6,071 nt of DNA from NCBI GenBank assembly GCA_938003885.1, contig CALKWT010000078.1:1-6071 (forward strand), given 5' to 3'. How positions within the stretch are numbered: the first letter of the stretch is position 1; every line of letters begins with the position of its first letter. Position numbers and translations under genes: made by a program. Of the stretch, positions 5,847-6,071 are shown in pieces. The DNA comes from an uncultured Balneolaceae bacterium (lineage in GTDB: Bacteria; Bacteroidota; Rhodothermia; Balneolales; Balneolaceae). The notes below the pieces were generated by a model. That model was not told the origin of the DNA and made no database searches. It saw only the letters and a program-made list of their open reading frames with translations.

Positions 5847-6071
5847 TCAACTAAAATTTCCGGTGTTGCAAAACCCCCATTCTGTTATTGTTCTTTGATC
5901 GTTGGTGTATTCTGCTTTCATCGCCCGCATGCCGGGGTACAGCTCTATGATCTTTTCGGCAACCGCCTCATCTGCGACAAGAAGGGCGGTTGACATGATT
6001 TCAGATAACAAGGGCGAATCCGACTGAACACTCATCGTTTTTTTATCCTGCTGCAACTCCCCCGTTTTGGG
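5847..6071 (-). CDS. apbE: ApbE-like FAD:protein FMN transferase, C-terminal part
   Basis: Only the last 74 codons are present; the open frame runs off the window end. The visible part starts PKTGELQQ, matching the end of the family motif HIIDPxTG, and continues with SVQSDSPLLSEIMSTALLVAD, which aligns with the ApbE block ADALSTALFVLG, then AEKIIELYPGMRAM, the usual helix before the final strand. ApbE enzymes use FAD to attach FMN covalently to threonine in exported electron-transfer proteins, with magnesium bound by an Asp and a Thr in ADALST. Here the Asp position is Glu (SEIMST; the Thr is kept), which may mark a divergent subgroup or altered metal binding. A TTG at 6056 is an internal Leu codon, not a start, because the family motif continues upstream of it. 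No FMN-acceptor protein is visible. Placement beside the oxidoreductases suggests an extracytoplasmic redox role; that link is inference. Confidence 0.8.
   Translation of the reverse strand, partial: PKTGELQQDKKTMSVQSDSPLLSEIMSTALLVADEAVAEKIIELYPGMRAMKAEYTNDQRTITEWGFCNTGNFS

Noticed and set aside
5847..6056. A complete 69-residue small protein starting at 6056
   Set aside because: The first codon is TTG, and upstream in-frame codons encode PKTGE of the ApbE motif, so this is the tail of a larger truncated gene.

Overview
This looks like the left end of a short assembled contig from a Gram-negative bacterium. The first 49 bases are not genomic: they match the Illumina P5/TruSeq universal adapter, which the assembler left in place. 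The rest is about 6 kb of dense carbohydrate-metabolism DNA holding five genes, two of them partial. The exported Gfo/Idh/MocA oxidoreductases, the lipoprotein quinoprotein and the weak or missing Shine-Dalgarno sites would suit the Bacteroidota / Balneolota / Rhodothermota group. That placement is inference from gene style; no marker gene is present.

Layout. 1-49: adapter. 50-1203 (minus): uxuA, mannonate dehydratase, lacking its last dozen or so codons because the contig runs into the adapter. 1204-1694: a 491-bp divergent intergenic region with a candidate extended -10 promoter for uxuA, two symmetrical operator-like sequences and an AT-rich leader before the next gene. 1695-3011 (plus): Gfo/Idh/MocA oxidoreductase with a twin-arginine signal. 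3008-4252 (minus): lipoprotein of the PQQ-dependent glucose/sorbosone (aldose) dehydrogenase family, overlapping the previous gene tail to tail by 4 bp. 4422-5708 (minus): a second, divergent Gfo/Idh/MocA oxidoreductase with a Tat-like leader. 5847-6071 (minus): the 3' end of an apbE-like FAD:protein FMN transferase gene, cut by the window end.

How they may fit together. UxuA acts in the cytoplasm, turning D-mannonate into 2-keto-3-deoxygluconate in hexuronate catabolism. Three other products carry export signals and belong to sugar-oxidising families, so they probably act on sugars or glycosides in the periplasm or at the cell surface. ApbE-type enzymes attach FMN covalently to exported electron-transfer proteins. 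The minus-strand order apbE - gfo/idh - PQQ dehydrogenase, with gaps of 138 and 169 bp, could be one transcription unit, but the gaps are wide enough for separate promoters. I see no CRISPR array, tRNA, rRNA, insertion sequence or phage gene. The most notable points are the adapter artefact with its false protein tail, the grouping of exported oxidoreductases, and the operator-like palindromes between the divergent genes.
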